A stretch of DNA of 64,000 nucleotides from Acidobacteriota bacterium. GTDB lineage: Bacteria > Acidobacteriota > UBA6911 > JACQSX01. The position numbers and the translations under genes are program-made. Shown here piece after piece: positions 29,732-39,501 of the stretch. Within the stretch, counting starts at the first letter, position 1, and each line of letters opens with the position of its first letter. The DNA is taken from positions 35,674-99,673 of the forward strand of contig JACQSX010000045.1 in the NCBI GenBank assembly GCA_016211105.1, in the 5' to 3' direction. Under the pieces are notes generated by a model. The model had not been told where the DNA came from. It did no database searches and saw only the letters and a list, made by a program, of their open reading frames with translations.

Positions 29732-30295
29732 ATGATTATGGTGAAACCAATCATTGATGAGAGTCGCACTCGCATGGAAAAGACGGTTCGTGACTTGGTG
29801 GAGAACCTGAGCTCGGTGCGCACCGGGCGCGCTTCGGTGCATCTACTGGACCACATTACCGTGGATTACTACGGCACGCCGACCCGGCTTAACCAAGTGG
29901 CCACTTTGCACGTTCCCGAACCGAATATGATTACTGTGCAACCATGGGACCCTTCGATCCTACCGGTCATTGACAAGACCCTTCGAATGTCGGACTTGGG
30001 GATCAACCCAGCGTCGGATGGCAAGATCATCCGTATCCCGATCCCTCCACTGACTCAGGAACGTCGCCAGACTCTGTCCAAGCACGTAGGGAAAGTAGCT
30101 GAGGACCACCGAACGGCGGTAAGACAGGTTCGCCGTGATGCGAATGAGCGCTTTAAGAAGTTGCTGAAAGACAAAAAGGTCTCTGAAGATGAGGAAAAGG
30201 ATGCGCTGGGAGCGGTTCAGGAGATCACCGATAAATACATCAAACAAATCGACGATTTGGCGCGCCAGAAGGAACAGGAAATCATGCAGGTGTGA
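29732..30295 (+). CDS. frr: Ribosome recycling factor
   Basis: RRF splits post-termination ribosomes with EF-G. The product has 187 residues from ATG 29732. It contains the family blocks VENLSSVRTGRASVHLLDHI, YYGTPTRLNQVATLHVPEPN, IPIPPLTQERRQ and the C-terminal ITDKYIKQIDDL. The upstream GTG at 29708 has no ribosome binding site. It closes the rplM-rpsI-rpsB-tsf-pyrH-frr cluster. Confidence 0.96.
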   Translation: MIMVKPIIDESRTRMEKTVRDLVENLSSVRTGRASVHLLDHITVDYYGTPTRLNQVATLHVPEPNMITVQPWDPSILPVIDKTLRMSDLGINPASDGKIIRIPIPPLTQERRQTLSKHVGKVAEDHRTAVRQVRRDANERFKKLLKDKKVSEDEEKDALGAVQEITDKYIKQIDDLARQKEQEIMQV

Positions 30296-30344
30296 ATCGA
30301 TTGCGGATTGAGGATTTCGGATTGCAGATGTACCACACCATACC

Positions 30345-31541
30345 TTACGGTGCCGGATCGCTCGGCCCCTGGCTCTCTATGGCGGCCTGGGCAGCTCCAG
30401 ATCGTGAAAAACGATAACCATGGTCCAGCAAGGTCTTTTCAAGAGCAGCCAGAAACAATAGAACGTTGGGCCTGGAACTGCCATGCCCCATCAGACCCAC
30501 GCGCCAGATTTTGCCCTTAAGCGGCCCCAGCCCGCCGCCGATTTCAATCCCAAAGTTCCGCAGCAGTTGGCGGCGAACGCCTGCTTCGTTAATGCCTTCC
30601 GGCACAGAGACCGCGTTTAAAGACCAAAGACGGTGGTGGGGCGCCACGGGCAACTGTAAGCCAATGTGCGCCAGACCGCGCGCCAGCGCCAGATGGTTAT
30701 CACGATGACGCTTCCATCGCGCTTCCAGTCCTTCTTCCAAAATCACGTTGAGCGCTTCCAGCAGAGCATATTCCATTGAAACCGGTGCAGTGTGGTGGTA
30801 GGTGCGATCCTCACCCCAATACTTTTCCACCAAGTTGAGGTCGAGGTACCAGCTCTGGGATTTCTTTTTCTTCTTTCGCATTACCTCGCGGGCCTTTTCT
30901 GAAACCGTGATCGGGGAGAGCCCCGGGGGAGCGCTCAGGCACTTCTGGGTTCCAGAATAGGCGATATCGATCTTCCAGTCATCCACTCGAACGGGCATTC
31001 CTCCGAGCGAGGTGACGCAATCTACCAGCAGAAGCGTCTCTGTTCCGGCTAAATAATTGCCGAGTGATTTAATTTCCTGGTGGACGCCGGTCGAGGTCTC
31101 GCCATGTACGATTGCAGCCAGTTTAGGCTTGTGCTTTCGCACCGTTTCAACCACCTGCTGGACATCAATCACGGTTCCCCAAGCGGTCTCCACCGCGGTG
31201 ACCTGCGCGCCACATCGTTCCGCAACGTCACGCATCCGTTCACCAAAAACTCCGGCGATACAGATCACGACGCGATCTCCGGGATCGACGAAATTCACAA
31301 AGCATGCTTCCATGCCTGCGCTGCCAGTGCCGCTTACCGGAATGGTAAGCTGGTTCGAAGTCAGGAACACGCTGCGCAACTTCTGCTGGATCTCGTTCAT
31401 GATTGCCAGAAATTCCGGATCGAGATGGCCTAGCAGCGGAGCTGACAGAGCTCGCAGGACGCGGGCAGGGACGGGACTGGGACCTGGTCCCAGCAACAAT
31501 CTTTCTCCTGGATCGAAGGTTGGTTTCACTGGATTCACCAA
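30345..31541 (-). CDS. Class V PLP aminotransferase (alanine-glyoxylate type)
   Basis: This is a pyridoxal-phosphate enzyme of 398 residues. LLLGPGPSPVPARVL starts the fold and SGTGSAGMEA binds the phosphate. LLVDCVTSLGGMPVRVDDW carries the aspartate, and SGTQKCLSAPPGLS holds the Schiff-base lysine, K200. The pattern matches the serine-pyruvate/alanine-glyoxylate branch, so glyoxylate amination or photorespiration-like salvage is likely. An odd run of five lysines (223-229 region) sits in a surface loop. It converges on the frr cluster. Confidence 0.9.
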   Translation of the reverse strand: MVNPVKPTFDPGERLLLGPGPSPVPARVLRALSAPLLGHLDPEFLAIMNEIQQKLRSVFLTSNQLTIPVSGTGSAGMEACFVNFVDPGDRVVICIAGVFGERMRDVAERCGAQVTAVETAWGTVIDVQQVVETVRKHKPKLAAIVHGETSTGVHQEIKSLGNYLAGTETLLLVDCVTSLGGMPVRVDDWKIDIAYSGTQKCLSAPPGLSPITVSEKAREVMRKKKKKSQSWYLDLNLVEKYWGEDRTYHHTAPVSMEYALLEALNVILEEGLEARWKRHRDNHLALARGLAHIGLQLPVAPHHRLWSLNAVSVPEGINEAGVRRQLLRNFGIEIGGGLGPLKGKIWRVGLMGHGSSRPNVLLFLAALEKTLLDHGYRFSRSGAAQAAIESQGPSDPAP

Positions 31542-31778
31542 GATCGGTTCATCTCGCAGTAGGCCGCCAATTGAAAAGGATGAGCAAAAAGTGGCAGCTA
31601 CTTTGCCAAGTTCTTGCTTTTGCTGCTCCTCGCGCCTCTTATGTCACGGGAGCGAGCAGAAAACAATCTTTTCTCTCATTGCTGCGGTCATGATACCTTG
31701 TGAGGCTTGCAGATCGTCATTGCAGGGCAGCGGCGCTACAGCCCTTGGATTCTTTTATAACGGATCATTTTGTATTTG

Positions 31779-31901
31779 ATGCAAAGGTCGATTTGGCTGT
31801 CACTTTACGTCGGACTATTAGTCTTGTTATTGGTAGTTTACACGCACTCGTGTCGGCTGCAAAAAATTGAGGACCCGGCTATCTTTTTCAACTTGAAGTA
31901 G
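31779..31901 (+). CDS. Possible 40-residue membrane peptide
   Basis: The frame opens with ATG, has a basic start (QRS), one strong hydrophobic helix (LSLYVGLLVLLLVVYTHSC) and a short polar end before TAG. No ribosome binding site stands out. It ends 77 bases before lepB. It is either a small membrane protein or a chance frame. Confidence 0.3.
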   Translation: MQRSIWLSLYVGLLVLLLVVYTHSCRLQKIEDPAIFFNLK

Positions 31902-31947
31902 AAGCCGCTCGGGCTGTTTGCGGGCTCGGTAAGAGCCCTTCAGGGTA

Positions 31948-31956
31948 TGTTATAAT
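31948..31956 (+). promoter_or_regulatory. Extended -10 promoter of lepB
   Basis: TGTTATAAT is a perfect extended -10 (TGnTATAAT), 22 bases before the lepB ATG. No good -35 is seen, as is usual for extended -10 promoters. Confidence 0.6.
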
Positions 31957-31978
31957 TTTCTCAAAAACGATAGGAAGC

Positions 31979-32578
31979 ATGCAACGGGAAGAAGAAAACC
32001 AGAGTCTAGCACGTAGCCAAGAGCTAAGGATCCAAGCCGACGTTACCCACGACGAATCTTTCGCCTTCGTGAAGCAAGTCAAGGGATGGGCACGTGACAT
32101 TTGCTTTGCCGCCGTCACGGCAATCCTGCTGGTGGTGTTTGTCATCCAACCCGTGAAAGTTGAAGGTACCAGCATGCAGCCCAATCTGACGGACCAGGAA
32201 CGAGTTTTCGTTAATAAATTTGTCTACCATTTCTCAGAAATTCACTGCGGCGACATTGTTGTTTTCTGGTACCCGCGAGATATCTCAAAATCCTTTATAA
32301 AACGCGTGATCGGGGTTCCGGGGGATCGTATCGAAATCAATCACGGCCACGTGTTTCGGAATGGAGAGCCGCTGGAAGAACCCTATGTGATTTCTCAGTA
32401 TGTGGATCATGAGTCGTACCATGCCGTGGTAGTACCGCCGGGCTACTACTACGTTTTAGGAGACCATCGGAATTCGAGCAACGACAGCCGCAACTGGGGG
32501 CTGGTTCCGGAAAAGAATGTTTTTGGCAAGGCGATTTTTCGCTACTGGCCGGTCTCGCGCTTTGGGACTATTGACTAG
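31979..32578 (+). CDS. lepB: Signal peptidase I
   Basis: LepB cleaves Sec and Tat signal peptides at the outer face of the inner membrane. The 199-residue product has one membrane anchor (about 40-57), box B with nucleophile S65 (VEGTSMQPNL) and box D with the general base K108 (FIKRVIGVPGD). Box E (LGDHRNSSNDSRNWG) is also present. One anchor is the Gram-positive-like minimal form. The carAB genes follow 33 bases on. Confidence 0.96.
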   Translation: MQREEENQSLARSQELRIQADVTHDESFAFVKQVKGWARDICFAAVTAILLVVFVIQPVKVEGTSMQPNLTDQERVFVNKFVYHFSEIHCGDIVVFWYPRDISKSFIKRVIGVPGDRIEINHGHVFRNGEPLEEPYVISQYVDHESYHAVVVPPGYYYVLGDHRNSSNDSRNWGLVPEKNVFGKAIFRYWPVSRFGTID

Positions 32579-32611
32579 GGAGCTTCGCTCTCAACTAGTT
32601 TTTTTCTCCTG

Positions 32612-33709
32612 ATGCAAAACCAAGCCATTCTTGCTCTCGAGGACGGAAATACGTTCTGCGGCGTGCCCTTCGGGTATCTGGGAGAGGCTGGCGGAGAGGT
32701 GGTATTCAATACCTCCATGACCGGATACCAGGAAATTCTTACCGATCCATCCTATGCCGGGCAAATCGTGGCCATGACTTACCCGCTGATTGGCAACTAC
32801 GGTACCAATGAGGAAGACATCGAATCTGGTCGGCCTCAGGTACGCGCGTTTGTCGTGAAAGAGAACAGCTCCATCTATAGTTCATGGCGGGCCTCCGAGT
32901 CGTTGGATGCGTACCTGACGCGTTTCCAGATTCCAGGCATTGCCGGTATCGACACCCGCCGCCTGGTGCGACATATTCGACAGACGGGCGCTCAACGCGG
33001 ATTTCTGTCATCGCGTTTCGGGGCAACGCCGGAGGAGGTTGTTGCCAAGGCCCAAGCTGTGGTTCCAATGCAGGGCTGTGATTTGGCCACCGGGGTCTCC
33101 TGCACTGCGCCGTACCTCTGGCCCGTCGACGCTCCTCAATTTCGGGTCGTGGCGTTTGACTTCGGCATCAAGCGAAACATCTTGCGGTTGTTGGCGGAAC
33201 ATGGATGCCAAGTGACGGTGGTTCCCGCACGCATGCCGGCGGAAGACGTGATGGCGATGAGACCGGACGGAATTTTTCTTTCCAACGGGCCGGGCGATCC
33301 TGAACCGCTTGATTACGCGATCGACAATATTCGCAAACTTTTAGGGCACATACCCATCTTCGGCATTTGTCTGGGACACCAGTTGTTAGGGCTGGCATTG
33401 GGTGGCAAGACCTATAAATTGAAGTTTGGACATCGGGGCGGCAATCAGCCGGTGAAAAACCTGGTTCAGAAAAAGGTGGAAATCACCGCCCACAACCATG
33501 GTTTTGCAGTCGATCCTGATTCCTTGAACGAGCGGGAGATACAGATCACGCACGTAAACCTCAATGACCAAACGTTGGAGGGATTCCGGCACCGTCGGCT
33601 GCCGATTTTTTCGGTGCAGTATCATCCAGAGGCCTCTCCTGGACCCCATGATTCGCTGTACCTGTTTGATGATTTTGTATCTCTCATGAAGCAACAGAAG
33701 GAAGCCTGA
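32612..33709 (+). CDS. carA: Carbamoyl-phosphate synthase small subunit
   Basis: CarA hydrolyses glutamine and passes ammonia to CarB. The 365-residue product has the CarA N-domain ([20 protein letters not shown]) and a class I glutaminase domain with nucleophile C253 ([10 protein letters not shown]). The catalytic histidine and glutamate lie in [12 protein letters not shown]. Its TGA overlaps the carB ATG (TGATG), so translation is coupled. Confidence 0.97.
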   Translation: MQNQAILALEDGNTFCGVPFGYLGEAGGEVVFNTSMTGYQEILTDPSYAGQIVAMTYPLIGNYGTNEEDIESGRPQVRAFVVKENSSIYSSWRASESLDAYLTRFQIPGIAGIDTRRLVRHIRQTGAQRGFLSSRFGATPEEVVAKAQAVVPMQGCDLATGVSCTAPYLWPVDAPQFRVVAFDFGIKRNILRLLAEHGCQVTVVPARMPAEDVMAMRPDGIFLSNGPGDPEPLDYAIDNIRKLLGHIPIFGICLGHQLLGLALGGKTYKLKFGHRGGNQPVKNLVQKKVEITAHNHGFAVDPDSLNEREIQITHVNLNDQTLEGFRHRRLPIFSVQYHPEASPGPHDSLYLFDDFVSLMKQQKEA

Positions 33710-36700
33710 TGCCACGGCGCGACGATATCAAGAAAATATTAATCATCGGCTCAGGGCCGATCATCATTGGCCAGGCATGCGAGTTCGACTATTCGGGGAC
33801 TCAGGCATGCAAGGCCTTGCGGGCCGAAGGATTCAAGGTGGTATTGGTCAATTCCAATCCCGCCACGATCATGACCGATCCGGAGTTCGCGGATCGAACC
33901 TACATCGAGCCTTTGACGGCGGAATCGCTGCGCTTGATTATCGAGCGGGAACATCCCGACGCTTTGCTTCCGACCGTTGGGGGACAAACTGCTCTCAACC
34001 TCGCGGTGGAACTCTCGGAAAAGGGGATCCTGGATGAATTTGGTGTGGAACTGATCGGCGCGAAATTGTTGGCGGTGAAGATCGCCGAGGATCGGCGGCT
34101 GTTCAAGGCCGCAATGGAGGAGATCGGCCTGGAGGTGCCCCATTCCGGCTTTGCGACCGGCTACCACGAGGCGCTGTCTTTGTTGGACTATGTCGGCATT
34201 CCCGCCATTATCCGGCCGTCCTTCACTTTGGGAGGTACGGGGGGAGGGATCGCGTTCAATCGTGAAGAATTTGAAGAAATCGTGAACCGCGGTCTGGACG
34301 CCAGCCCCATCCACGAGGTTTTGATTGAAGAGTCCGTGATTGGGTGGAAGGAATTCGAGCTGGAAGTGATGCGGGATTTGGCGGACAACGTAGTGGTCAT
34401 TTGCTCGATTGAGAATTTCGATCCAATGGGCGTGCATACCGGTGACTCGGTTACCGTGGCGCCGGCGCAAACCCTGTCGGACAAGGAATATCAGCGCATG
34501 CGTGACGCCGCGATCCAGGTCATTCGGCGCGTGGGAGTTGAGACCGGCGGATCCAACATCCAGTTTGCGTTGAACCCGAAGAATGGCCGCATACTGGTCA
34601 TCGAGATGAACCCGCGCGTATCCCGCAGTTCGGCATTGGCCAGCAAAGCCACTGGTTTTCCGATCGCGAAAATAGCGGCGCGTCTGGCCGTAGGTTATAC
34701 GCTGGATGAGATCCCCAACGACATAACCCGCAAGACTCCCTCCTGCTTTGAACCCACCATCGACTATACCGTGGTTAAAATTCCCAAATGGGCATTTGAG
34801 AAATTTCCCGGCGCAAGCAATATTCTTGGGACGCAAATGAAATCGGTGGGCGAGGTGATGGCTATCGGTCGCAATTTCAAAGAAGCGCTGCAGAAGGGCC
34901 TGCGCTCACTGGAATCCGACAGCGCGTCAGCCGACAAGGTGGATCCGGAACGGCTGGTGGAAAACCTGATCCAGCCCACGCCCCAGCGCTTGGCCCATCT
35001 TTTTTACGCCCTCAGCCAGGGGATCTCCATCGAGCAGTTGAATGAGTGGACCCGCATTGACCCCTGGTTTTTGCGACAACTGCAGGAAATTGTCGAAATG
35101 GAAAAGGGGCTGGCGCGGCAAAATCTATGCTCCATTTCCGATGAGCTGCTGTCCGGCGCCAAGCGTCTGGGATTTTCAGACGCAAAGCTGAGCCGGCTGT
35201 TCTTCGCCTCCAGTCCCTGTACCGAAGAGGAGGTACGAGCGGAGCGGAACCGACGTGGTATCCGCGCGGTGTTCAAGCGGGTCGACACCTGCGGCGCCGA
35301 ATTCGAATCCTATACGCCCTACTTGTATTCCTGCTATGAAGAAGAGGACGAGTCGGAGCCGTGCGACGGTAAGAAGATTATGATCCTCGGCAGCGGGCCG
35401 AATCGTATTGGGCAGGGAATTGAGTTCGATTACTGTTGCTGCCACGCGTCGTTCGCCTTGCGGGAAGCCGGCTACGAGACCCTTATGGTCAACTGCAATC
35501 CGGAGACGGTCTCCACCGATTACGACACCTCGGATCGATTGTATTTCGAACCGCTGACGTTTGAGGACGTCATGAATATCGTCGAAGTGGAGAAGCCCGA
35601 TGGCGTAATCGTGCAGTTCGGCGGCCAGACGCCGTTGAAACTGGCGCAACCGTTGGCCCGCGCAGGAGTTCCGATCATCGGGACTTCGCCTGATTCGATC
35701 GATCTGGCCGAGGATCGAAAGCGGTTCGGCAGGCTGCTGGCCGAGCTGAAGATTCCCCATCCTGAAAATGGAACCGCATTTTCCATCGAAGAGGCCAAGC
35801 AGGTCGCCCGGCAAATCGGATTTCCTGTCCTGGTCCGTCCCTCTTATGTGTTGGGCGGGCGCGCCATGGTGATTGTCTTCGATGAGCGCAGCCTGGAACG
35901 TTACATGGAATCGGCCGTGGAGGTTTCGCACGGGCATCCGGTGTTGATTGACAAGTTTTTGGAAGACGCGTTTGAGTACGATGTGGACGCTCTGGCCGAC
36001 GGTGAGGCGGTGGTTATTGGCGGCATCATGGAACATATCGAGGAAGCCGGAATTCACTCCGGCGACAGCATTTGTGTGCTGCCCCCCATTATTATTCAAC
36101 AGCACCACCTGGATCAAATGCGCCTCTACACGCGGCAGTTGGCCGAGGCGCTCAATGTTGTCGGTCTGATGAATGTCCAGTACGCGGTGGCCGAAGACCG
36201 GCTCTATGTGCTGGAGGTTAATCCCCGCGCTTCGCGTACCGTTCCATTCGTCTCCAAAGCCACGGGTGTCCCCATGGCCAAGGTGGCGGCCCGTTTGGTG
36301 GTGGGCGCCAAACTGCCAGACTTTGGGCTGACGGAAGATTTGGTGACCCGACACTGTTTTATCAAGGCCCCGGTCTTTCCATTTTCAAAATTCCCCGGCG
36401 TGGACACCGTTTTGGGGCCGGAGATGAAGTCCACCGGCGAGGTCATGGGGGTAGCGGAAAGTTTTGGCATCGCCTTCGCTAAATCGCAGATTGCGGCTGG
36501 CACGGTTTTACCCCGCGGGGGCGTGGTGTTTGTCAGCGTCAATCAACATGACAAGAAAAACGTCATCCGGATTGTGAAGGAATTTGTAAACTTGGGATTT
36601 CATGTGGTGGCCACACGAGGAACGGCGCAGGTTTTGCAAGTAGCGGGCATCGAGGTGGAGTTTATTTATAAAGTCAATGAGGGTCGGCCGAACGTGGTGG

Positions 36701-36939
36701 ACCTGATTAAAAGCAATCGCATTGATATGGTGGTGAATACCCCACTCGGACGCGAATCGTTTTTTGATGAGAAAGCAATTCGTCGAGCTGCCACTCGCTA
36801 CAATATCCCCTGCATCACCACTCTGTCGGGCGCGCGTGCCGCGGCCAACGCGATTCGGGCGCTGCAGCGCGAGAATCTAGACGTCCGAAGCTTGCAAGAA
36901 TATCACCAGGCGGTCAGGACAGCGACTGCCGCCGATTGA
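33709..36939 (+). CDS. carB: Carbamoyl-phosphate synthase large subunit
   Basis: CarB makes carbamoyl phosphate for arginine and pyrimidine synthesis. The 1076 residues are standard. Two homologous ATP-grasp halves start with [20 protein letters not shown] and [19 protein letters not shown], with [10 protein letters not shown] and [10 protein letters not shown] as their paired motifs. The C-terminal MGS-like allosteric domain begins near residue 940 ([19 protein letters not shown]) and ends with [17 protein letters not shown]. No frame break is seen. Confidence 0.98.
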   Translation: MPRRDDIKKILIIGSGPIIIGQACEFDYSGTQACKALRAEGFKVVLVNSNPATIMTDPEFADRTYIEPLTAESLRLIIEREHPDALLPTVGGQTALNLAVELSEKGILDEFGVELIGAKLLAVKIAEDRRLFKAAMEEIGLEVPHSGFATGYHEALSLLDYVGIPAIIRPSFTLGGTGGGIAFNREEFEEIVNRGLDASPIHEVLIEESVIGWKEFELEVMRDLADNVVVICSIENFDPMGVHTGDSVTVAPAQTLSDKEYQRMRDAAIQVIRRVGVETGGSNIQFALNPKNGRILVIEMNPRVSRSSALASKATGFPIAKIAARLAVGYTLDEIPNDITRKTPSCFEPTIDYTVVKIPKWAFEKFPGASNILGTQMKSVGEVMAIGRNFKEALQKGLRSLESDSASADKVDPERLVENLIQPTPQRLAHLFYALSQGISIEQLNEWTRIDPWFLRQLQEIVEMEKGLARQNLCSISDELLSGAKRLGFSDAKLSRLFFASSPCTEEEVRAERNRRGIRAVFKRVDTCGAEFESYTPYLYSCYEEEDESEPCDGKKIMILGSGPNRIGQGIEFDYCCCHASFALREAGYETLMVNCNPETVSTDYDTSDRLYFEPLTFEDVMNIVEVEKPDGVIVQFGGQTPLKLAQPLARAGVPIIGTSPDSIDLAEDRKRFGRLLAELKIPHPENGTAFSIEEAKQVARQIGFPVLVRPSYVLGGRAMVIVFDERSLERYMESAVEVSHGHPVLIDKFLEDAFEYDVDALADGEAVVIGGIMEHIEEAGIHSGDSICVLPPIIIQQHHLDQMRLYTRQLAEALNVVGLMNVQYAVAEDRLYVLEVNPRASRTVPFVSKATGVPMAKVAARLVVGAKLPDFGLTEDLVTRHCFIKAPVFPFSKFPGVDTVLGPEMKSTGEVMGVAESFGIAFAKSQIAAGTVLPRGGVVFVSVNQHDKKNVIRIVKEFVNLGFHVVATRGTAQVLQVAGIEVEFIYKVNEGRPNVVDLIKSNRIDMVVNTPLGRESFFDEKAIRRAATRYNIPCITTLSGARAAANAIRALQRENLDVRSLQEYHQAVRTATAAD

Positions 36940-37032
36940 GAGCGCAGCTTCTGCTTGGCTTTTCCAGCTTTAATGCCTTTGTACGATCGGAGATCAAGCT
37001 TGGAAGACTCTAAAAGTTTCGGATTCGAAGCG

Positions 37033-37149
37033 GCCCAACAAGGCGTTGAACCCGCCGCCACTGCAATCGCTGGCGTGTGCTACAGCGGTTCCCTCGTTCG
37101 CAGAAAACGCTTGCTCGGCGCGGGTTAACGCTTCGCCGATTAGCTGGCC
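37033..37149 (+). other. attC-like imperfect inverted repeat
   Basis: GCCCAAC (37033-37039) fits an integron R'' core (RYYYAAC). GCGTTGAACCCGC (37043-37055) pairs with GCGGGTTAACGC (37120-37131) leaving one bulged base, the asymmetry typical of attC L boxes. The expected R' core GTTRGGY is degenerate (GATTAGCT at 37139-37146). A gene with a strong ribosome binding site begins 28 bases after it, as in a cassette. No integrase is in the window, so this is a tentative reading. Confidence 0.3.
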
Positions 37150-37176
37150 ATTTGTACAAAGCACAAGGAGGTTCTG

Positions 37177-37737
37177 ATGGTTCCTGTGATGTCATTGTGG
37201 ACCCCAATCCTGCTGTCGGCAGTCATCGTGTTCGCGGCAAGCTCCATCATCCACATGGCGCTGCCATACCACCGCACCGACTTCGGTAAGGTGCCCGCCG
37301 AAGATGAGGTCATGGACGCCCTGCGGAAGTTCGGCATTCCGCCCGGTGATTACGTGGTTCCGTGTGCTGGCAGCCCGAAGCAGATGAAGGACCCGGACTT
37401 CATCGACAAGATGAAGAGAGGGCCAGTGGCCTTCTTGACGGTGATCGAGAGCGGCCCGCCATCGATGGGCACCAACTTGGCTCTATGGTTCTTCTACTGC
37501 GTCGCGGTCGGTCTTTTCGCCGCTTACATGGCCGGGCGTGCGCTGACACCCGGGGCGTCCTACCTTGCTGTCTTTCGTTTCGCTGGCTGCACCGCGTTTG
37601 TCGGCTACGTTGTGGCGCTGTGGCAGAACTCGATTTGGTACAAGCGGGCATGGAGCGCGACGCTCAAGTCGACGTTTGACGGCCTTGTGTACGCGCTGTT
37701 GACAGCCGGAACCTTCGGATGGCTATGGCCCAGGTAG
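37177..37737 (+). CDS. Conserved membrane protein of unknown function
   Basis: The 186-residue protein has an N-terminal helix (PILLSAVIVFAASSIIHMAL), a soluble loop with HRTDFGKVP and IPPGDYVVP, then three membrane helices ending in TFGWLWPR. I recall the same pattern, with GPVAFLTVIESGPPSMG in the loop, in unannotated proteins of Planctomycetes and Acidobacteria. No function is known to me. The start follows AAGGAGG. It may be a cassette gene if the upstream attC-like site is real. Confidence 0.75.
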   Translation: MVPVMSLWTPILLSAVIVFAASSIIHMALPYHRTDFGKVPAEDEVMDALRKFGIPPGDYVVPCAGSPKQMKDPDFIDKMKRGPVAFLTVIESGPPSMGTNLALWFFYCVAVGLFAAYMAGRALTPGASYLAVFRFAGCTAFVGYVVALWQNSIWYKRAWSATLKSTFDGLVYALLTAGTFGWLWPR

Positions 37738-37799
37738 GGCGCCACCCTCATAGGGAAAGGTTCCCGAACGCGAGAGCTCGACAGGCGGGATTGTGCAAC

Positions 37800-37990
37800 C
37801 GGGAACATGGGTAACACTTAGTTCTCGATGACGGGCCTATGGTGGCTGTGGGAAACCGTGTTCTGGGCGTCGAGGGACGGTACCCCGACATTGGGATTTT
37901 GCCGATCAAGGTCTGGTGGAGCCGCTCGTTGTTATAGACACCGCGGAAGGCATTGAACGCCTGTTGCTGCGTTGCGAGATTCGCACGTGG
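37800..37990 (-). pseudogene. Transposase remnant (IS481-type C-terminal fragment)
   Basis: The minus-strand text QQQAFNAFRGVYNNERLHQTL followed by GYRPSTPR matches the end of integrase-core transposases in which the last acidic block is followed by NxERPHxAL. The C-terminal domain after it is out of frame. TGTTACCCATGTTCCCGG on the minus strand near 37800-37817 resembles an IS481-type terminal end. Only this 3' relic is left; it abuts the chlorite dismutase-like gene. Confidence 0.55.
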
Positions 37991-38015
37991 CGGCCGGATG
38001 GCCTCCGATATCTTT

Positions 38016-38792
38016 TCATCGATTGGATTGGTTCCTCCCATCGCTTTTGTTTCTGCCGCTGCCTGTATCGAGCTCCCTAGAATATGGGCTTTGCCAGAGG
38101 GCGTGACCGACAAAAAAGGGGCCCATCGACTGAATGTATTGGGAAGTCTGCTGGGTCTTGCGCATTGCCTGTACGATGTGAGACAGCGGGTGCAGATCGG
38201 CTCCGATCAGGCCGATGACAAACTCGTTATCGCGCGCGTCCATGCCGTGGCAGGCCAGGCGGATGTCGTGGGCCAAATCGGCTTCGCCGTAAGCTCGACC
38301 AATGGCCGCGTGCTCCCCCACGATGGCACCCTGCTCTTTCTGCTCCAGTTGGGCAAAAGTCCCCGATCGTCGTAACGGATACCAGATGGCCCACTTCCAC
38401 TGAGGATTTAGCACCGTGCGTCGTGGCCTACAAAGGAGCCAATCTTCCAAGTCGCGCTCATAACCGGATGAGTAGGTGCGTCCCAGCATCGTGTAGTCGG
38501 GCCGGTGGGTCAGGGTGCGAAAAGAGGTGGAATTGAGGAGGTCCCGCTGCGTGGTCACAAAAAAAGCGGGATCATCACTCATGCCGAGCAGCCCGATGCC
38601 TCTGGGATCGTTGACGTCCTGATAGAGAACGCCTTCCACTCCGCTGCGCTCCACGTCCGCCACCAGCGCCGCCGGCTCGAGGCACCCGCTGAACACCTGA
38701 AGCTGCATAAACAGTCGCCGGTTGAGCGTCTGCTTCTCGCCGCCGCGATCGGCGCCTCGCTCGGCCACATCGACATGGACTTCTTGTTTCAT
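38016..38792 (-). CDS. Chlorite dismutase-family heme protein
   Basis: The 258-residue product belongs to the Cld/HemQ dimeric alpha-beta barrel superfamily. LFMQLQVFSGC, GLLGMSDDPAFFV, SSGYERDLEDWLL and the block GEHAAIGRAYGEADLAHDIRLACHGMD are the visible signatures. H182 in ACHG is the likely axial heme ligand. It is not evident whether it degrades chlorite or is a peroxidase-like relative. ATG 38792 follows AGAGGGT. The last 22 or so residues run into sequence next to a transposase relic and may not be native. Confidence 0.82.
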   Translation of the reverse strand: MKQEVHVDVAERGADRGGEKQTLNRRLFMQLQVFSGCLEPAALVADVERSGVEGVLYQDVNDPRGIGLLGMSDDPAFFVTTQRDLLNSTSFRTLTHRPDYTMLGRTYSSGYERDLEDWLLCRPRRTVLNPQWKWAIWYPLRRSGTFAQLEQKEQGAIVGEHAAIGRAYGEADLAHDIRLACHGMDARDNEFVIGLIGADLHPLSHIVQAMRKTQQTSQYIQSMGPFFVGHALWQSPYSRELDTGSGRNKSDGRNQSNR

Positions 38793-39133
38793 ACCCTCTG
38801 ACGATTTCCGATCTACTATGCATGTCCAGACCTGCAAATGCAACCCCTCAGGCCATCGCCCTCCCAACTTGTTGTGTTCTGAGAATACCTTTGCCCGGTG
38901 GGTGCGGTCCCTCAAGGGATGTTTGCTCTGGACGCGCGCCTTTGTCGCATACTTGCGTCTCGCTCTCTTTCGCGCATTGACAAGCAAGATCGCGGAATTT
39001 AATGTGGAGGCGTTTCAAGCAACTTGATCTGCACCGATGGCCGCCTGGACAGAACAAACTCAAGCGGATTGTCGCTGCACGCGCTTCTTGAAGGTCCCGA
39101 TGGTCGGGCTACCATCGGTTAGGTGAACAACCG
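38793..39133. other. Divergent promoter interval
   Basis: No gene was found. The region separates the minus-strand heme protein from the plus-strand prodomain/protease module. Apart from the hairpin at 39097-39118 nothing distinctive was seen. Confidence 0.4.
39097..39118. promoter_or_regulatory. Inverted repeat just before the prodomain gene
   Basis: CCGATGGT (39097-39104) and ACCATCGG (39111-39118) are exact inverted copies around CGGGCT. The element ends 15 bases before the GTG start and occupies the place of the ribosome binding site or operator. Confidence 0.5.
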
Positions 39134-39490
39134 GTGACAAAATCAGATTTGGCAGACCGGATCGAAGCCGAAGTCATTCTCCGCCCGGCAAGCGGAGGAG
39201 CTGAATTGCCCCCGATACCGACGGCTGAGAACATTCGGCAGTTTGAAGCGGCTCCGCATGTCGTCGATGAGATCTCGGCTAAATTGCGGGCAATGGGCTT
39301 TGTGGTGACCACGGTCAGCCCGTTTACAATCTCTATCAGCGGACCCAGGGTGTTGTTTGAGCGCGTCTTTCGCTGCAAACTCACAAGCGGCGGAGAGACA
39401 TCAGCTCCATTGGTTCTGCCCGAGGAGATTGCGGAGCATGTAGAACAAGTCTATATCCAGACTCCCCCGATTTACTTCAACCAGGTGTAG
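39134..39490 (+). CDS. Stand-alone prodomain-like protein paired with a subtilase
   Basis: The 118-residue protein has no catalytic residues. It aligns along its whole length with the N-terminal prodomain of the next gene. VVTTVSPFTISISGPRVLFERVF parallels VAVSPYSLSVEGTPELFTQTF, and the ends YIQTPPIYF and YIQPPAIYF are near identical. This layout (alpha/beta prodomain ending in a short linker) resembles the chaperone/inhibitor prodomains of subtilases and S53 peptidases. It has no signal peptide. Its stop is about 11 bases before the likely protease start. A regulator or inhibitor of the protease is the natural inference. Confidence 0.6.
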   Translation: MTKSDLADRIEAEVILRPASGGAELPPIPTAENIRQFEAAPHVVDEISAKLRAMGFVVTTVSPFTISISGPRVLFERVFRCKLTSGGETSAPLVLPEEIAEHVEQVYIQTPPIYFNQV

Positions 39491-39501
39491 TGGAGGTGAG
39501 T

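Larger units (their letters stand above)
31542..31978. other. Intergenic interval before lepB
   Basis: The 437 bases hold a possible 40-residue membrane peptide (31779-31901) and an extended -10 promoter for lepB. The remainder shows no recognisable element apart from a partial CGGCGCTAC arm at 31731-31739 shared with the repeat at 6965-7025. Confidence 0.4.

Noticed and set aside
33751..34836. 361-residue minus-strand frame
   Set aside because: It is the antisense of carB in a high-GC codon pattern; no motif and no ribosome binding site.
35176..36354. 392-residue minus-strand frame
   Set aside because: It is antisense to the second half of carB and shows no domain pattern.
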